Below are positions 53,595 through 61,939 of a stretch of DNA of 64,000 bases, piece after piece. The stretch comes from Paenibacillus harenae DSM 16969. Lineage in GTDB: Bacteria > Bacillota > Bacilli > Paenibacillales > Paenibacillaceae. Both the position numbers and the translations under genes were made by a program. Position 1 is the stretch's first letter. Every line of letters begins with the position of its first letter. Location of the stretch: the NCBI RefSeq assembly GCF_000422465.1, contig NZ_KE383844.1:726800-790799 (forward strand), in the 5' to 3' direction. The notes beneath the pieces are model-generated. The model saw nothing but the letters and a program-made list of their open reading frames with translations, was not told the origin of the DNA and searched no databases.

Positions 53595-54881
53595 ATGAAC
53601 GATCAATTCGAGCAGCTTTTTGATTCGGCTCAGGCACAACAGCTGCTGGAGCAGATGTACGGCAGCGAAGAACGAGAGCGACAGATCGACAGGTACCGGA
53701 GGTGTATGGAAGGATACAGTGCGCAATACGGAAAGACAGAATCGTTGAAATACTTCAGTGCGCCGGGTCGCACAGAGATAGGCGGCAATCATACGGACCA
53801 TAACAATGGAAAGGTGCTGGCTGCTAGTATTCAGTTGGATACGATTGCTGCTGCGGCAGCCGTGGACAGCGGAGTCATTTCCGTAATTTCCGAAGGGTAT
53901 CCAGGCATGTCAGTCATCAATCTGGGTGATCTGGAACCGCAGGCAGGCGAGGGCGGGACGGCTGCGTTGATCCGCGGTATTGCACACGGTTTCCAGCAGC
54001 ACGGGTACCGAATCGGCGGATTCAATGCTTACATCAGCAGTAGCGTGCTTCCGGCGTCAGGACTCAGCTCCTCTGCATCTTTCGAAGTTCTGATCTGCCA
54101 GATTCTAAGTACTGTTTATAACAACGGAGAGATGGATGCGGTCATGATGTCGCGCATCGGCAAGTATGCCGAAAATCTTTATTGGAACAAGCCATCAGGG
54201 ATGCTTGACCAGATGGCCTGCTCGCACGGCGGTATGATTACAATCGACTTTAAGGAGCCGGCAGAGCCGCAGATCGAGCGTATTCCAGGTACATTTGAAG
54301 CAGCGGGTTACAGCCTTGTCATCGTCAGCACCGGCGGTAACCATGCTGACCTGACGGAGGATTATGCTTCGATCCCGAACGAGATGCGGGCGGTGGCTCA
54401 AGCCTTCGGTGTGGAGGTATGTCGCGATTTGACGGCAGAGATGATCTACGGCCGACTCGCGGAACTCCGCGAAACTGCCGGAGATCGAGCGGTGCTGCGG
54501 GCGCTGCATTATCTGGATGAAAATGACCGCGTCGGGCGGCAGGTAGAGGCAATGAAGGCGGGCGAGTGGCAGAACGTGCTGAAGTATATTACCGCTTCAG
54601 GTAATTCCTCGTGGAAATGGCTGCAGAACATCTACCAAGAATCGGTGTCCCGTGAACAGGGGATTGCGCTTACACTCGCCATTACCGAACGTTTCATCGA
54701 CCGGTTGGGCGACGGTGCCTGCAGAGTACACGGCGGCGGCTTCGCCGGCGTCATTCTCGCCGTTCTGCCGCATGCGGCGGTAGCGGAATACCGGGAACTA
54801 ATCGAGCGTACGACCGGCACGGAACTGTTCACGATCCGCGTACGCGAAATCGGAGCGGTCTGCTTGAATACGCTCTTGTAA
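53595..54881 (+). CDS. galK: Galactokinase
   Basis: 428-residue GHMP kinase that phosphorylates galactose at C1. The sugar-binding signature is APGRTEIGGNHTDHNNGKVL, a form in which the common GEHTDY is GNHTDH. The ATP-binding loop is LPASGLSSSASFEVLI. The catalytic-base region GMLDQMACSHGG and the C-terminal GGGFAGVILAVLP are present. GGAGGG precedes the ATG. No galT or galE is nearby, so the Leloir genes are split. Confidence 0.9.
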   Translation: MNDQFEQLFDSAQAQQLLEQMYGSEERERQIDRYRRCMEGYSAQYGKTESLKYFSAPGRTEIGGNHTDHNNGKVLAASIQLDTIAAAAAVDSGVISVISEGYPGMSVINLGDLEPQAGEGGTAALIRGIAHGFQQHGYRIGGFNAYISSSVLPASGLSSSASFEVLICQILSTVYNNGEMDAVMMSRIGKYAENLYWNKPSGMLDQMACSHGGMITIDFKEPAEPQIERIPGTFEAAGYSLVIVSTGGNHADLTEDYASIPNEMRAVAQAFGVEVCRDLTAEMIYGRLAELRETAGDRAVLRALHYLDENDRVGRQVEAMKAGEWQNVLKYITASGNSSWKWLQNIYQESVSREQGIALTLAITERFIDRLGDGACRVHGGGFAGVILAVLPHAAVAEYRELIERTTGTELFTIRVREIGAVCLNTLL

Positions 54882-54984
54882 GTTCGGATGGCTTAATCTT
54901 CAATTGTAGGCTCCCCTTATACTAACAGGTTATTAATAATTCACCTGTCTATCGTAAGGGGGGCATGCAATGACCGGATGTTGT

Positions 54985-55160
54985 TGTGAGTTTATTGGAC
55001 TATGGTATCCGTTTAGCGTAACGAGGCAGCCGATCATTGTGGTCGGCTGCCTCGTTGTTTTTATTTGAACTATCATGTCCGTTATCTTAATGAATATAGG
55101 AGCAGCTGCAACAGTAACCTGCTCCTTTAACTTATGTATCCCGTTATCGAGTCAGCTTAA
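54985..55160. repeat. Degenerate intergenic phrase around hairpins
   Basis: Related phrases CTATGGTATCCGTTTAGCGT (55001), CTATCATGTCCGTTATCTTA (55069) and TATGTATCCCGTTATCGAG (55134) flank two hairpins. The same phrase recurs at 60453-60495. Confidence 0.5.
55019..55068 (+). terminator. galK terminator
   Basis: AACGAGGCAGCCGATCA pairs with the GGTCGGCTGCCTCGTT that follows, then GTTTTTATTT. Confidence 0.85.
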
Positions 55161-55217
55161 CTTTATTCAGCTATCGTACGTTAGCACTTTACATCATCTT
55201 ACAACTACATACAGCCA

Positions 55218-55739
55218 TTAAAAGATATGTACTATTCCACCTCGCTCCGGATACACCGAAATGTAGTCATCACCGTTTGCGTACGCAATAACCGAATCGG
55301 CAAGCAGTTTATTCTGTTCCAATTCGCTTATAATGGTCTTGACCGCTATGTCTACATCAACGACAAGGCAAAAAACATTCATCGTTCCGCTACCGTAATC
55401 CCCTCCGTCACAGTGTCCGTTTCCCGTCCAACCAAGGCACTCGTCCATTAATGATTCGACATGGTATCTTATCTCTAGATCGTCGCCGGAATCCTCTCCA
55501 GTCTTATATTGAATCATGATCTCGTGAAGTTCGTCTTCGTCGAGATATTCATAACCTTCAAGCATTTTCTCCTCGGCCCGTTTCTCCATTAACTTCTTGA
55601 TTCCGATTCGTTTGGCTTCGGTAATGTGCTCACCGATTGCGCCGAGTTGGCCGAAGTGGATGTTGATTTCTTTGTCGTCTTCGTTGTACCAAATCTCCCA
55701 ATATTGCACGGGATCCGTCTTATTCAGCATTTTAATCAT
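55218..55739 (-). CDS. WGR-like-domain hypothetical protein
   Basis: 173 residues, ATG behind CGAGGTG. The N-terminal ~60 residues (YWEIWYNEDDKEINIHFGQLGAIGE) resemble a WGR-type fold. The C-terminal part has GWTGNGHCDGGDYGSGTMNVFCLVVDV, then YANGDDYISVYPERGG. Acidic and soluble. Such pairs often occur in immunity or polymerase-associated proteins, but nothing nearby supports a specific role. Confidence 0.65.
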   Translation of the reverse strand: MIKMLNKTDPVQYWEIWYNEDDKEINIHFGQLGAIGEHITEAKRIGIKKLMEKRAEEKMLEGYEYLDEDELHEIMIQYKTGEDSGDDLEIRYHVESLMDECLGWTGNGHCDGGDYGSGTMNVFCLVVDVDIAVKTIISELEQNKLLADSVIAYANGDDYISVYPERGGIVHIF

Positions 55740-55803
55740 GATCTTTCACCTCGTAAACGACATCCTCATCGCTGTTTTTGTTATATATTCTGCAACTTGA
55801 GCG

Positions 55804-56385
55804 CTAACCAGATAATTTATAGAGATATTTATAATATGCCGGGAATTCTCGTAATATTGAGTAAATATCTCTAAACTCAAAGATTTTGGCATGAGCTGCA
55901 TACACTTCTTTAATATCCATTTTTCTAAGCGCTAATTTTGTCCTAGCTACATGAAAATATTGAGTAATAACCATAACGGAGTCTAATTCTAATTCCTCCA
56001 TAATCTTGCTGGTATTTTGAGCAGTCATATATGAGTTGTACCCATTATTATCCACTTTAATTTTTTCTGCCGGTATCCCTTTATCTATTAAGTAAGATTT
56101 CATAACCTTTGCCTCATCGAAACCTTCCTTGCCAATACCACCGCTTACAATGATATAAGAAAAATAGCCCCCCTCATAAAGTTCTACGGACTTATCTAAT
56201 CTTGCTTTTAACCGCTCAGAAGGCTGTCCATTAACTTCAACTTTATTTCCTAATACAACAGCTGCGTCAACAGGTTTCAATTCATCATTCAACCCATCTA
56301 TTATCACGAAAGTAGTGTGAATGATAAACCAGATGAAAAGACTTGCTACTAATATTAAACATCGTTTAATGAAAACAAAGTTCAA
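55804..56385 (-). CDS. YdcF/SanA-like DUF218 protein
   Basis: 193 residues, TTG start behind AGGTGAG. One N-terminal membrane anchor (~8-27), then a DUF218 domain: AAVVLGNKVEVNGQPSERLKARLD, YIIVSGGIGKEGFDEAKVM and MVITQYFHVARTKLALRK. Family members act in envelope maintenance or vancomycin sensitivity in some species; precise role unknown. Confidence 0.85.
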   Translation of the reverse strand: MNFVFIKRCLILVASLFIWFIIHTTFVIIDGLNDELKPVDAAVVLGNKVEVNGQPSERLKARLDKSVELYEGGYFSYIIVSGGIGKEGFDEAKVMKSYLIDKGIPAEKIKVDNNGYNSYMTAQNTSKIMEELELDSVMVITQYFHVARTKLALRKMDIKEVYAAHAKIFEFRDIYSILREFPAYYKYLYKLSG

Positions 56386-56436
56386 TCTCTCACCTGCATT
56401 CTCTCATTTTTTATCCATATTCCTTCCTAAATATTA

Positions 56437-56562
56437 TCACACTTGGGAACCGATTACTGACTGAAACGACTGCGCTAGCGCAGCGAACAACTTTGCCGCT
56501 GCAAGTCCGATGCCTGCGCCCCCGCCGGTGATAATCGCAACCTTGTCTGTAAACATATTCAT
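56437..56562 (-). pseudogene. Truncated SDR oxidoreductase (N-terminal fragment)
   Basis: 41 codons starting MNMFTDKVAIITGGGAGIGL, with an AAGGAGA ribosome site, then AAAKLFAALAQSF and a TGA. Only the NAD(P)-binding Gly motif remains; the catalytic YxxxK part is gone. Confidence 0.7.
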
Positions 56563-56635
56563 GTCTCCTTATCATCTAAAAATATGGTCCTTTCGTAGCG
56601 CCCTACCTTCCAGAGCTATTCCGAAAATTTAAGTT

Positions 56636-56675
56636 AAATAACTAATAATTAATTAATTAACTATTAATCAGACCT
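56636..56675. promoter_or_regulatory. AT-rich palindromic operator before the SDR remnant
   Basis: AATAATTAATTAATTAACTATT with TAACTATT arms; matches AATAGTTAA motifs in the MarR upstream region (57140-57185). Confidence 0.45.
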
Positions 56676-56706
56676 GTCCTTTCGATTGGACAGGCAAGCC
56701 AGAAGC

Positions 56707-57125
56707 CTAAAACAACTTATTCAACAGGCCTTTTAATTGTAACTGCTCTTCCTCAGTAAGCTTATGACCTACATGCTCAGCGATCGTCTGTTCATAGACA
56801 GGCCATACCTTCAAAATGACCTCATGACCCTCCGGTGTTAAGCTGACTAAAATTCTTCTCCTGTTGGTTGGATCGAAATTCCTTCGTATGCGGCCCGCTT
56901 GCTTATATTCGCCCTCGTAACAGCAAGTTCGTCGCTTAACTCGGACGGCACCATCGCTCTTCCGCTGGACCTCAGAGCAACGAGCAAACACCAACGCCCG
57001 AGCGTCAGTTCGAACTTCCCTAGCTGCTCCTCCAATTGCTGCACCAAATGATGATTCGTTTTATAGAGTGTGAGAAAAACATCGACCGATAAGACAGGTT
57101 TTTCAAATGGACTCCACTTCTCTAT
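56707..57125 (-). pseudogene. MarR-family regulator, frameshifted and with lost start codon
   Basis: The first frame reads VQQLEEQLGKFELTLGRWCL, then PSELSDELAVTRANISK, a MarR winged helix. The reading frame must then shift to continue IRRNFDPTNRRRILVSLTPEG to the end at 56707, and the recognition-helix end is missing. At the 5' end, a good GAGGAGG is followed by ATA (57125) where ATG would be expected. So it has a start lesion and a small frameshifting deletion. Confidence 0.75.
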
Positions 57126-57255
57126 ATGATACGGCCTCCTCTCGAATAGTTGATCATTTAACTATTTATTTTTTAACTATACGTTTTAACCGTTCGTATT
57201 ATCAAGTTCACAGCAGCACGAAAGACATCTCAGCATCATTCTCATGCATCTGTAT

Positions 57256-57285
57256 GCATAGGTGTGATCCGCATTGCTCATAATA
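57256..57285 (+). promoter_or_regulatory. sigma-G-type (forespore) promoter
   Basis: GCATA (57256-57260), 18-bp spacer, CATAATA (57279-57285), close to the sigma-G consensus, ahead of the ger remnant. Confidence 0.55.
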
Positions 57286-57326
57286 GTGCTCGAGGAATAT
57301 TTATCCACTGGGGAAGGGGAGCATCC

Positions 57327-57718
57327 ATGCGTACGATCAGCAGCAGTATCGGAGAGAATGAAGCCTATCTCAGAGAACAATTCAATCATTGCTCGGACAT
57401 TGTATTGCGCACTTTTACGTTAAGGGATGAAACCGTGCTTTTACTCATTTATTTGGATGGAATGACTCGGCTGCAAAGCGTAGCTACGGGTTAGCCGAAT
57501 GGACCGGCTTCAAAAATTGGAAGCTTATTGCTTGCGTTACAACTTTCATCTGGCTGGCGTTCGTGATCTATAGCACGCATAATATTCGGATTTCGAATAC
57601 GTTAAAAAACATGTTTCTTATCAGCGTCTTCTACCCCTTCGTCTATATTGCCATTCCCTTGATTCTATGGATGATTGGCAGTATACGGAACCGTCATAAA
57701 GCATTAAGTGCCGATTAA
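57327..57718 (+). pseudogene. Fused gerXA-start / gerXB-end germination operon remnant
   Basis: From ATG 57327 the frame reads a GerAA N-terminus (YLREQFNHCSDIVLRTF, LLLIYLDGMTR) and stops at TAG 57492. Immediately after, another frame reads EWTGFKNWKLIACVTTFIW and on to LILWMIGSIRNRHKALSAD, the C-terminus of a GerAB permease, ending at TAA 57716. A deletion of about 3 kb of a ger operon would give this junction. The promoter and ribosome site survive. Confidence 0.75.
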
Positions 57719-57811
57719 CATGCAATAAGTGAACAGATCCAGGAGGACAGATGAAATGCCCAATCGTCTCGCCTCCAAGTCTGCCGCATCTTCTTTTTTC
57801 GAAATAGCTGC

Positions 57812-58675
57812 TTAGCCTACATGCTTCAACTTATCGGGATTCCGGACGAAATATAAGTTTTGAATTTTATTTTCCTTGATATGAAGCATCGCTACCGTAT
57901 GAATGCCCTCGTTAGAACGAAGAATAAGTGAGGGTTGTCCATTCATTTGGCCGATTTCAATAACCGCGGCTCCCTCAACCATAGAAGCTTGGCGTACCGG
58001 ACCAAGAAGAAACCGTGCAACTAGCTCTTGCGTTACGATCGGCTCGACGGCGGCAGTCACTTTGCCTCCTCCATCGGAGACAAGGACAACATCCTGATCA
58101 AGCATCGATAAAATTTGATTCATGTTTCCTTGCTTGAGCGCAGCCATGAAACCATGAACCCACTCTTGATTGGCTTCCTCCGGATGAACAAGCTCTCCGG
58201 CGGAAATCCCCATCTTTGTTCTTGCGCGGCTGAGCAGCTTGCGGCAGTTCACCTCGCTTTTATCAACGAGCTCCGCTATCTCAAGGAAATCAAAGCCAAA
58301 TGCTTCGCGAAGGACAAAAACAGTCCGTTCCGTAGGAGACAGCCTTTCAAGCAGTACAAGCATCGCATATGACAAGAGATCGTCCCGCACGACCGATTCC
58401 ATTACATCCTCTTCCGAGCTAAGAAAGGGTTCCGGCAGCCATTCCCCATAATATTGCTCCCGCTTCCGGCGGGCCGACTTTTGCAGATCCCGGCATCGGT
58501 TCGTCACCATTTTGCAGAGATATGCTTTTGGCTCAGCCAGCTTCTCAGGGGGTACGTCATGTATTTTCAGAAAAACGTCCTGTACGACATCCTCCGCATC
58601 GGATACCGATCCGGTCAGTTGGTAGGCGAGCTTAAACAACAGCCCTTTATATTGATTGTACAATGCTTGCATCAT
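57812..58675 (-). CDS. ECF41-family sigma factor (SigJ-like)
   Basis: About 287 residues. Sigma2 (~1-75) has QLTGSVSDAEDVVQDVFLKI. Sigma4 (~115-165) has LERLSPTERTVFVLREAFGFDFLEIAELV. The C-terminal SnoaL-like extension acts as a built-in regulator in this group. All three ECF41 hallmarks are visible: WLPEP in the linker, DGGGK, and NPDKL near the end. Longer frames to 58747 run through its own promoter, so a start at 58675 or 58672 is preferred. It should direct the divergent CMD-NmrA operon and itself. Confidence 0.9.
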   Translation of the reverse strand: MMQALYNQYKGLLFKLAYQLTGSVSDAEDVVQDVFLKIHDVPPEKLAEPKAYLCKMVTNRCRDLQKSARRKREQYYGEWLPEPFLSSEEDVMESVVRDDLLSYAMLVLLERLSPTERTVFVLREAFGFDFLEIAELVDKSEVNCRKLLSRARTKMGISAGELVHPEEANQEWVHGFMAALKQGNMNQILSMLDQDVVLVSDGGGKVTAAVEPIVTQELVARFLLGPVRQASMVEGAAVIEIGQMNGQPSLILRSNEGIHTVAMLHIKENKIQNLYFVRNPDKLKHVG

Positions 58676-58719
58676 TCCACGTCCATTCCTGCTCATAAAA
58701 TAAGTTCTTCCAATAATAA

Positions 58720-58746
58720 AACAAGCTAAAGCCCCTATTTGTGACA
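58720..58746 (-). promoter_or_regulatory. ECF41-type promoter of the sigma gene
   Basis: On the minus strand TGTCACA (58746-58740), 16-bp spacer, TGTTTTATT. One mismatch from the CGTT seen at the two other sites. Confidence 0.5.
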
Positions 58747-58817
58747 AAATGCCCGGATTCTCGTGGTGTCTTTCTACACATTTCTAAATTCGTTTTTAAT
58801 ATGTACAGCATGGCTGA

Positions 58818-58849
58818 TGTCACAGATGAAATCGTATCGTCGTTATATG
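58818..58849 (+). promoter_or_regulatory. ECF41-type promoter, upstream copy
   Basis: TGTCACA (58818-58824), 16 bp, CGTTATATG (58841-58849). A CGTC is also present three bases earlier. Confidence 0.6.
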
Positions 58850-58917
58850 GTGGAATGGCAAGCGATCGAATGAAAGAGAAAGGAGATGCCGGGTTATCAG
58901 ATGGAAAGATCGCTCCA

Positions 58918-58949
58918 TGTCACAAGATCAATCGGAGCCTCGTTATATG
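58918..58949 (+). promoter_or_regulatory. ECF41-type promoter, downstream copy
   Basis: TGTCACA (58918-58924), 16 bp, CGTTATATG (58941-58949), exactly 100 bp after the first copy and about 43 bp before the CMD start. Confidence 0.65.
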
Positions 58950-58991
58950 TTCGAAGGCGCGATTCACAAATACGAAAGAAGAGGTGCAGTT

Positions 58992-59471
58992 ATGACACAA
59001 CGTATAAACTTTATGAAGGAATCACCGGAGCTTTTCAAAAAATTAATGGAGTTCAGCAACGCCGAGAAAGACAGCGCAATAGAAGAAAAGATCCTCGATC
59101 TTGTTCACATCAGAGCTTCGCAAATGAATGGATGCGGATTCTGTCTGGACATGCATGTCAAACAAGCCAAGATCCACGGCGAGAGCGAGCTTCGCCTCTA
59201 CCATCTTTCGGTATGGAGAGAATCTACTCTATTCGCTCCGCGTGAACGGGCTGCGCTGGCATGGACTGAAGTTCTAACGAAACTGCCTGAGCATGGCGTG
59301 TCTGACGAAGTCTATGACCGTGTACGCGGACAATTGTCTGAGAAAGAAATCTCGGACCTGACCTTCTCGGTTATGGCGATCAATGCTTGGAACCGGTTGA
59401 ACGTCGCCTTTAAGACCGTTCCGGGTTCGGCTGACGCAGCGTTTGGTTTGACGAAAGCAGGTTTAAGCTAA
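58992..59471 (+). CDS. Carboxymuconolactone decarboxylase / AhpD-like protein
   Basis: 159 residues from ATG 58992 behind AGAGGTG; a longer frame from 58917 reads through the promoter and is less likely. The AhpD core is VHIRASQMNGCGFCLDMHVKQA, with the CxxC and downstream His of the peroxidase-like active site. Then RERAALAWTEVLTKL. CMD genes are a classic neighbour of ECF41 sigma factors. It may act on peroxides or lactones. Confidence 0.93.
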   Translation: MTQRINFMKESPELFKKLMEFSNAEKDSAIEEKILDLVHIRASQMNGCGFCLDMHVKQAKIHGESELRLYHLSVWRESTLFAPRERAALAWTEVLTKLPEHGVSDEVYDRVRGQLSEKEISDLTFSVMAINAWNRLNVAFKTVPGSADAAFGLTKAGLS

Positions 59472-59546
59472 TCCGCTGCTGATACTAAGTACGTAACAGG
59501 GATAATCGTTAGAGGCCTTGAAATACAATACCTTAGGAGGATCAAC

Positions 59547-60302
59547 ATGAAAATCGTAGTTATTGGCGGTACCGGACTTATTGGAACCAAACTTGTGAGC
59601 AACCTTCGTCAGCTTGGCCATGAGGCAGTCGCGGCATCTCCTTCCAAGGGCATAAACGCCGTTACCGGCGAGGGGCTGGCCGAGGCGCTTAGCGGCGCTC
59701 AGGTTGTCGTAGACGTGGCCAACTCTCCTTCGTTCGAGGACAAGGCTGTATTGGAGTTCTTCGAATCGTCGACGCAAAATCTCCTTGCCGCCGAAGCGGC
59801 TGCTGGAGTAAAGCATCACGTAGCGCTATCGGTCGTGGGTACGGACCGCCTTCTCCAAAGCGGATATTTCCGCGCGAAAATGGCTCAAGAAGAACTGATC
59901 AAAGCTTCAAAGATCCCTTATACAATCGTTCGCGCAACGCAATTCTTAGAGTTCATTAATAGTATTGCTTATGTAGCAACTGAAGGGGAAACCGTACGTT
60001 TACCTGCTGCCCATATTCAACCCATCTTTTCGGGAGACGTTGCTGCCGCGCTGGCCGACTTCACGCTTGAAGCGCCTGTAAACGGTACTCTCGAGCTGGC
60101 CGGCCCGGATCGTCTGCCTCTTGACGAACTCGTCCGTCAATTCTTTCGCGTGCAACAAGACCCAAGATTGGTCGTCACCGACGACAACGCCCGCTACTTC
60201 GGCGCAGAGTTGAACGATCAATCACTCGTTCCGGGCGATAACCCGCGCATCACTTCGACCCGTTTCGAGGATTGGCTCAACCTCTCCGCGTCCCAAGCGT
60301 AA
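59547..60302 (+). CDS. NmrA-like NAD(P)-binding protein
   Basis: 251 residues, AGGAGG before ATG. VVIGGTGLIGTKLVSNLRQLG binds NAD(P). KHHVALSVVGTDRL and IPYTIVRATQFLEFI fit the atypical SDR group often found with ECF41/SigJ. The C-terminal half recognises an unknown substrate. Second gene of the operon driven by the TGTCACA promoters, 75 bp after the CMD gene. Confidence 0.9.
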   Translation: MKIVVIGGTGLIGTKLVSNLRQLGHEAVAASPSKGINAVTGEGLAEALSGAQVVVDVANSPSFEDKAVLEFFESSTQNLLAAEAAAGVKHHVALSVVGTDRLLQSGYFRAKMAQEELIKASKIPYTIVRATQFLEFINSIAYVATEGETVRLPAAHIQPIFSGDVAAALADFTLEAPVNGTLELAGPDRLPLDELVRQFFRVQQDPRLVVTDDNARYFGAELNDQSLVPGDNPRITSTRFEDWLNLSASQA

Positions 60303-60366
60303 TTCGGCACGGCAGCGTCGTTGAGGCGAAAAATTAGCAGTAACCCAATATTCATTACGCGTCAAT

Positions 60367-60397
60367 ACAAAGAACCCTGCAAAGGGTTCTTTGTATT
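60367..60397 (+). terminator. Terminator of the CMD-NmrA operon
   Basis: AAAGAACCCT/AGGGTTCTTT stem then TGTATTT. Confidence 0.8.
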
Positions 60398-60552
60398 TAG
60401 CAAGAGGCTGCTAAGAAATATCCGCCACGAGATAAGAATAGTAAAATCGCGCATCTACTATCGTGTCCGTTAGTATTTGCATCGTAGCCGTTAGTTCATT
60501 CATTTTTTACACCTTGGTTAGATTGAGATACAAAAACATCGATCAATATCCG

Positions 60553-61491
60553 CTAATCCATAATCATGTCAATGACTTGTTTCGCAAACGCAGCATAGGG
60601 TTCGATCAGATCAGGACTCCGATCAATAGCCCACCTGAGGCTATCGAAAGCCCTTAATAGCAGCAGATGCCTCGTTTCAGATAGGTCTTTTTCACTTATT
60701 CCGTACCCGTCCATAAACGCTTTGAATTCCTCGACACTTGCGCTTTCTTCTAGTCCTAGGATTTGGTAATGCATCAATTGGGCAACAGTTGCATGCGGCA
60801 CCACGCTTACTTCTGCATTCCAATCCAGCAATACAACTTGGTTTGCCTGATTGACAATCGTATTCTTTAAAGAGAGATCTCCATGGTTTAAACCGAAGCG
60901 GAACGGTTCATTCTTCAAATTTTCAAACAGTTTTCTTACTCTCTGCGATTCCATCTGAGTGATTACTCCAAGCTCAATCAACCGATCAGACTCCGTCAAA
61001 CTATTGATATTATACTGCACATACCCTTGCCAACTGCCGTCCGATCCTGCATGAGAAGGTGACTGAAACTCACCGTGGACTGGATCAATCAGATTCCCTC
61101 CATATCCCTTCACTTGAATCGAATGAATAAGCTTGGCATATTCGCCCAGTTTCCTCCACACATCGGACTTGGGAACCGTACTGTCCGACCCGTTATTGCC
61201 ATCTATAAAAGTTTGAATCATATAGGCGGTTTCATCAACGATGCCAATGGACAACACCTCAGGTCCAGGAACGCCAACTGCGGCTGCTTGCTCGATACAC
61301 CATTTTTCTTTGATAAAGCTTGGAAATGTATCTTTATCATTCATGCGAACAACGACTTTATGGCTCTTAGTTTCGACTACGCAAACCTGATTTGTGATAC
61401 CTTTACCTATGATTTGGTAAGATGTTTTTGTTTGTTCCTGCAGAAAATCGCCTGCAATTCGTTCGGCTTGTGTTACTACGGAGTCTTCCAT
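60553..61491 (-). CDS. Aminoglycoside-phosphotransferase-fold kinase
   Basis: About 312 residues from ATG 61491, which follows GAGGAGG at a slightly long distance. N-lobe VVVRMNDKD has the ATP Lys. C-lobe has the Brenner motif HGDLSLKNTI with the catalytic Asp near residue 200, then VVLLDWNAEVSVV with the metal-binding Asp. This is the APH/choline-kinase fold. Substrate is unknown; resistance is not established. It may go with the aac(3) remnant just upstream. Confidence 0.85.
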   Translation of the reverse strand: MEDSVVTQAERIAGDFLQEQTKTSYQIIGKGITNQVCVVETKSHKVVVRMNDKDTFPSFIKEKWCIEQAAAVGVPGPEVLSIGIVDETAYMIQTFIDGNNGSDSTVPKSDVWRKLGEYAKLIHSIQVKGYGGNLIDPVHGEFQSPSHAGSDGSWQGYVQYNINSLTESDRLIELGVITQMESQRVRKLFENLKNEPFRFGLNHGDLSLKNTIVNQANQVVLLDWNAEVSVVPHATVAQLMHYQILGLEESASVEEFKAFMDGYGISEKDLSETRHLLLLRAFDSLRWAIDRSPDLIEPYAAFAKQVIDMIMD

Positions 61492-61604
61492 AATTTCTTT
61501 CATCCTCCTCAAGTGTCGTGCTTCAACGAGCTCTATGCTTTAATATAACTCTGACCGTTCGCTTAATGGCGGATCGCGCTTTTGATCCTAACAACCTTTT
61601 CATA

Positions 61605-61715
61605 CTAATAGGGGTCCGCCCATGAAGAGAGTGAAGAATGAACACAAACTGGTTTTTTATTTATGCCTAAGTCTACTAGGACTTTTCCAATATCACTTTT
61701 TGAAACTGACAACAT
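61605..61715 (-). pseudogene. Truncated aminoglycoside 3-N-acetyltransferase start
   Basis: 36 codons reading MLSVSKSDIGKVLVDLGINK, then KPVCVHSSLSSWADPY and TAG. DLGI...VCVHSSLSS is the usual N-terminal helix and strand of AAC(3)-type enzymes. GAGGTG ribosome site and a TetR-like TTAACGATCGTT box (61728-61739) lie upstream. Everything after the first strand is lost. Confidence 0.55.
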
Positions 61716-61939
61716 CCATCACCTCAATTAACGATCGTTCTAAAGAATAGTCTACCACACACTTTTTTGGTAAGTACGTTTATAACTAAACAATACTGCC
61801 TTTCCTGAATCACCTCCATCGTACATCCATGTGATTCTGTGGGCTGTCTTTTAAAATGAAAATTTTTATTGGAAAATGGTTCACAAAAGGAACAAAAGGT
61901 AATAATATGTAATTATACGGACATAGGAGGTGTTGAGGG

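Noticed and set aside
58801..58990. Short peptides starting at the ATG of each ATGTCACA box, sharing MSQ...RYM...AI
   Set aside because: The resemblance is explained by the duplicated promoter elements; the upstream one stops after 18 codons and the CMD family normally starts at the later ATG. Kept as an alternative reading.
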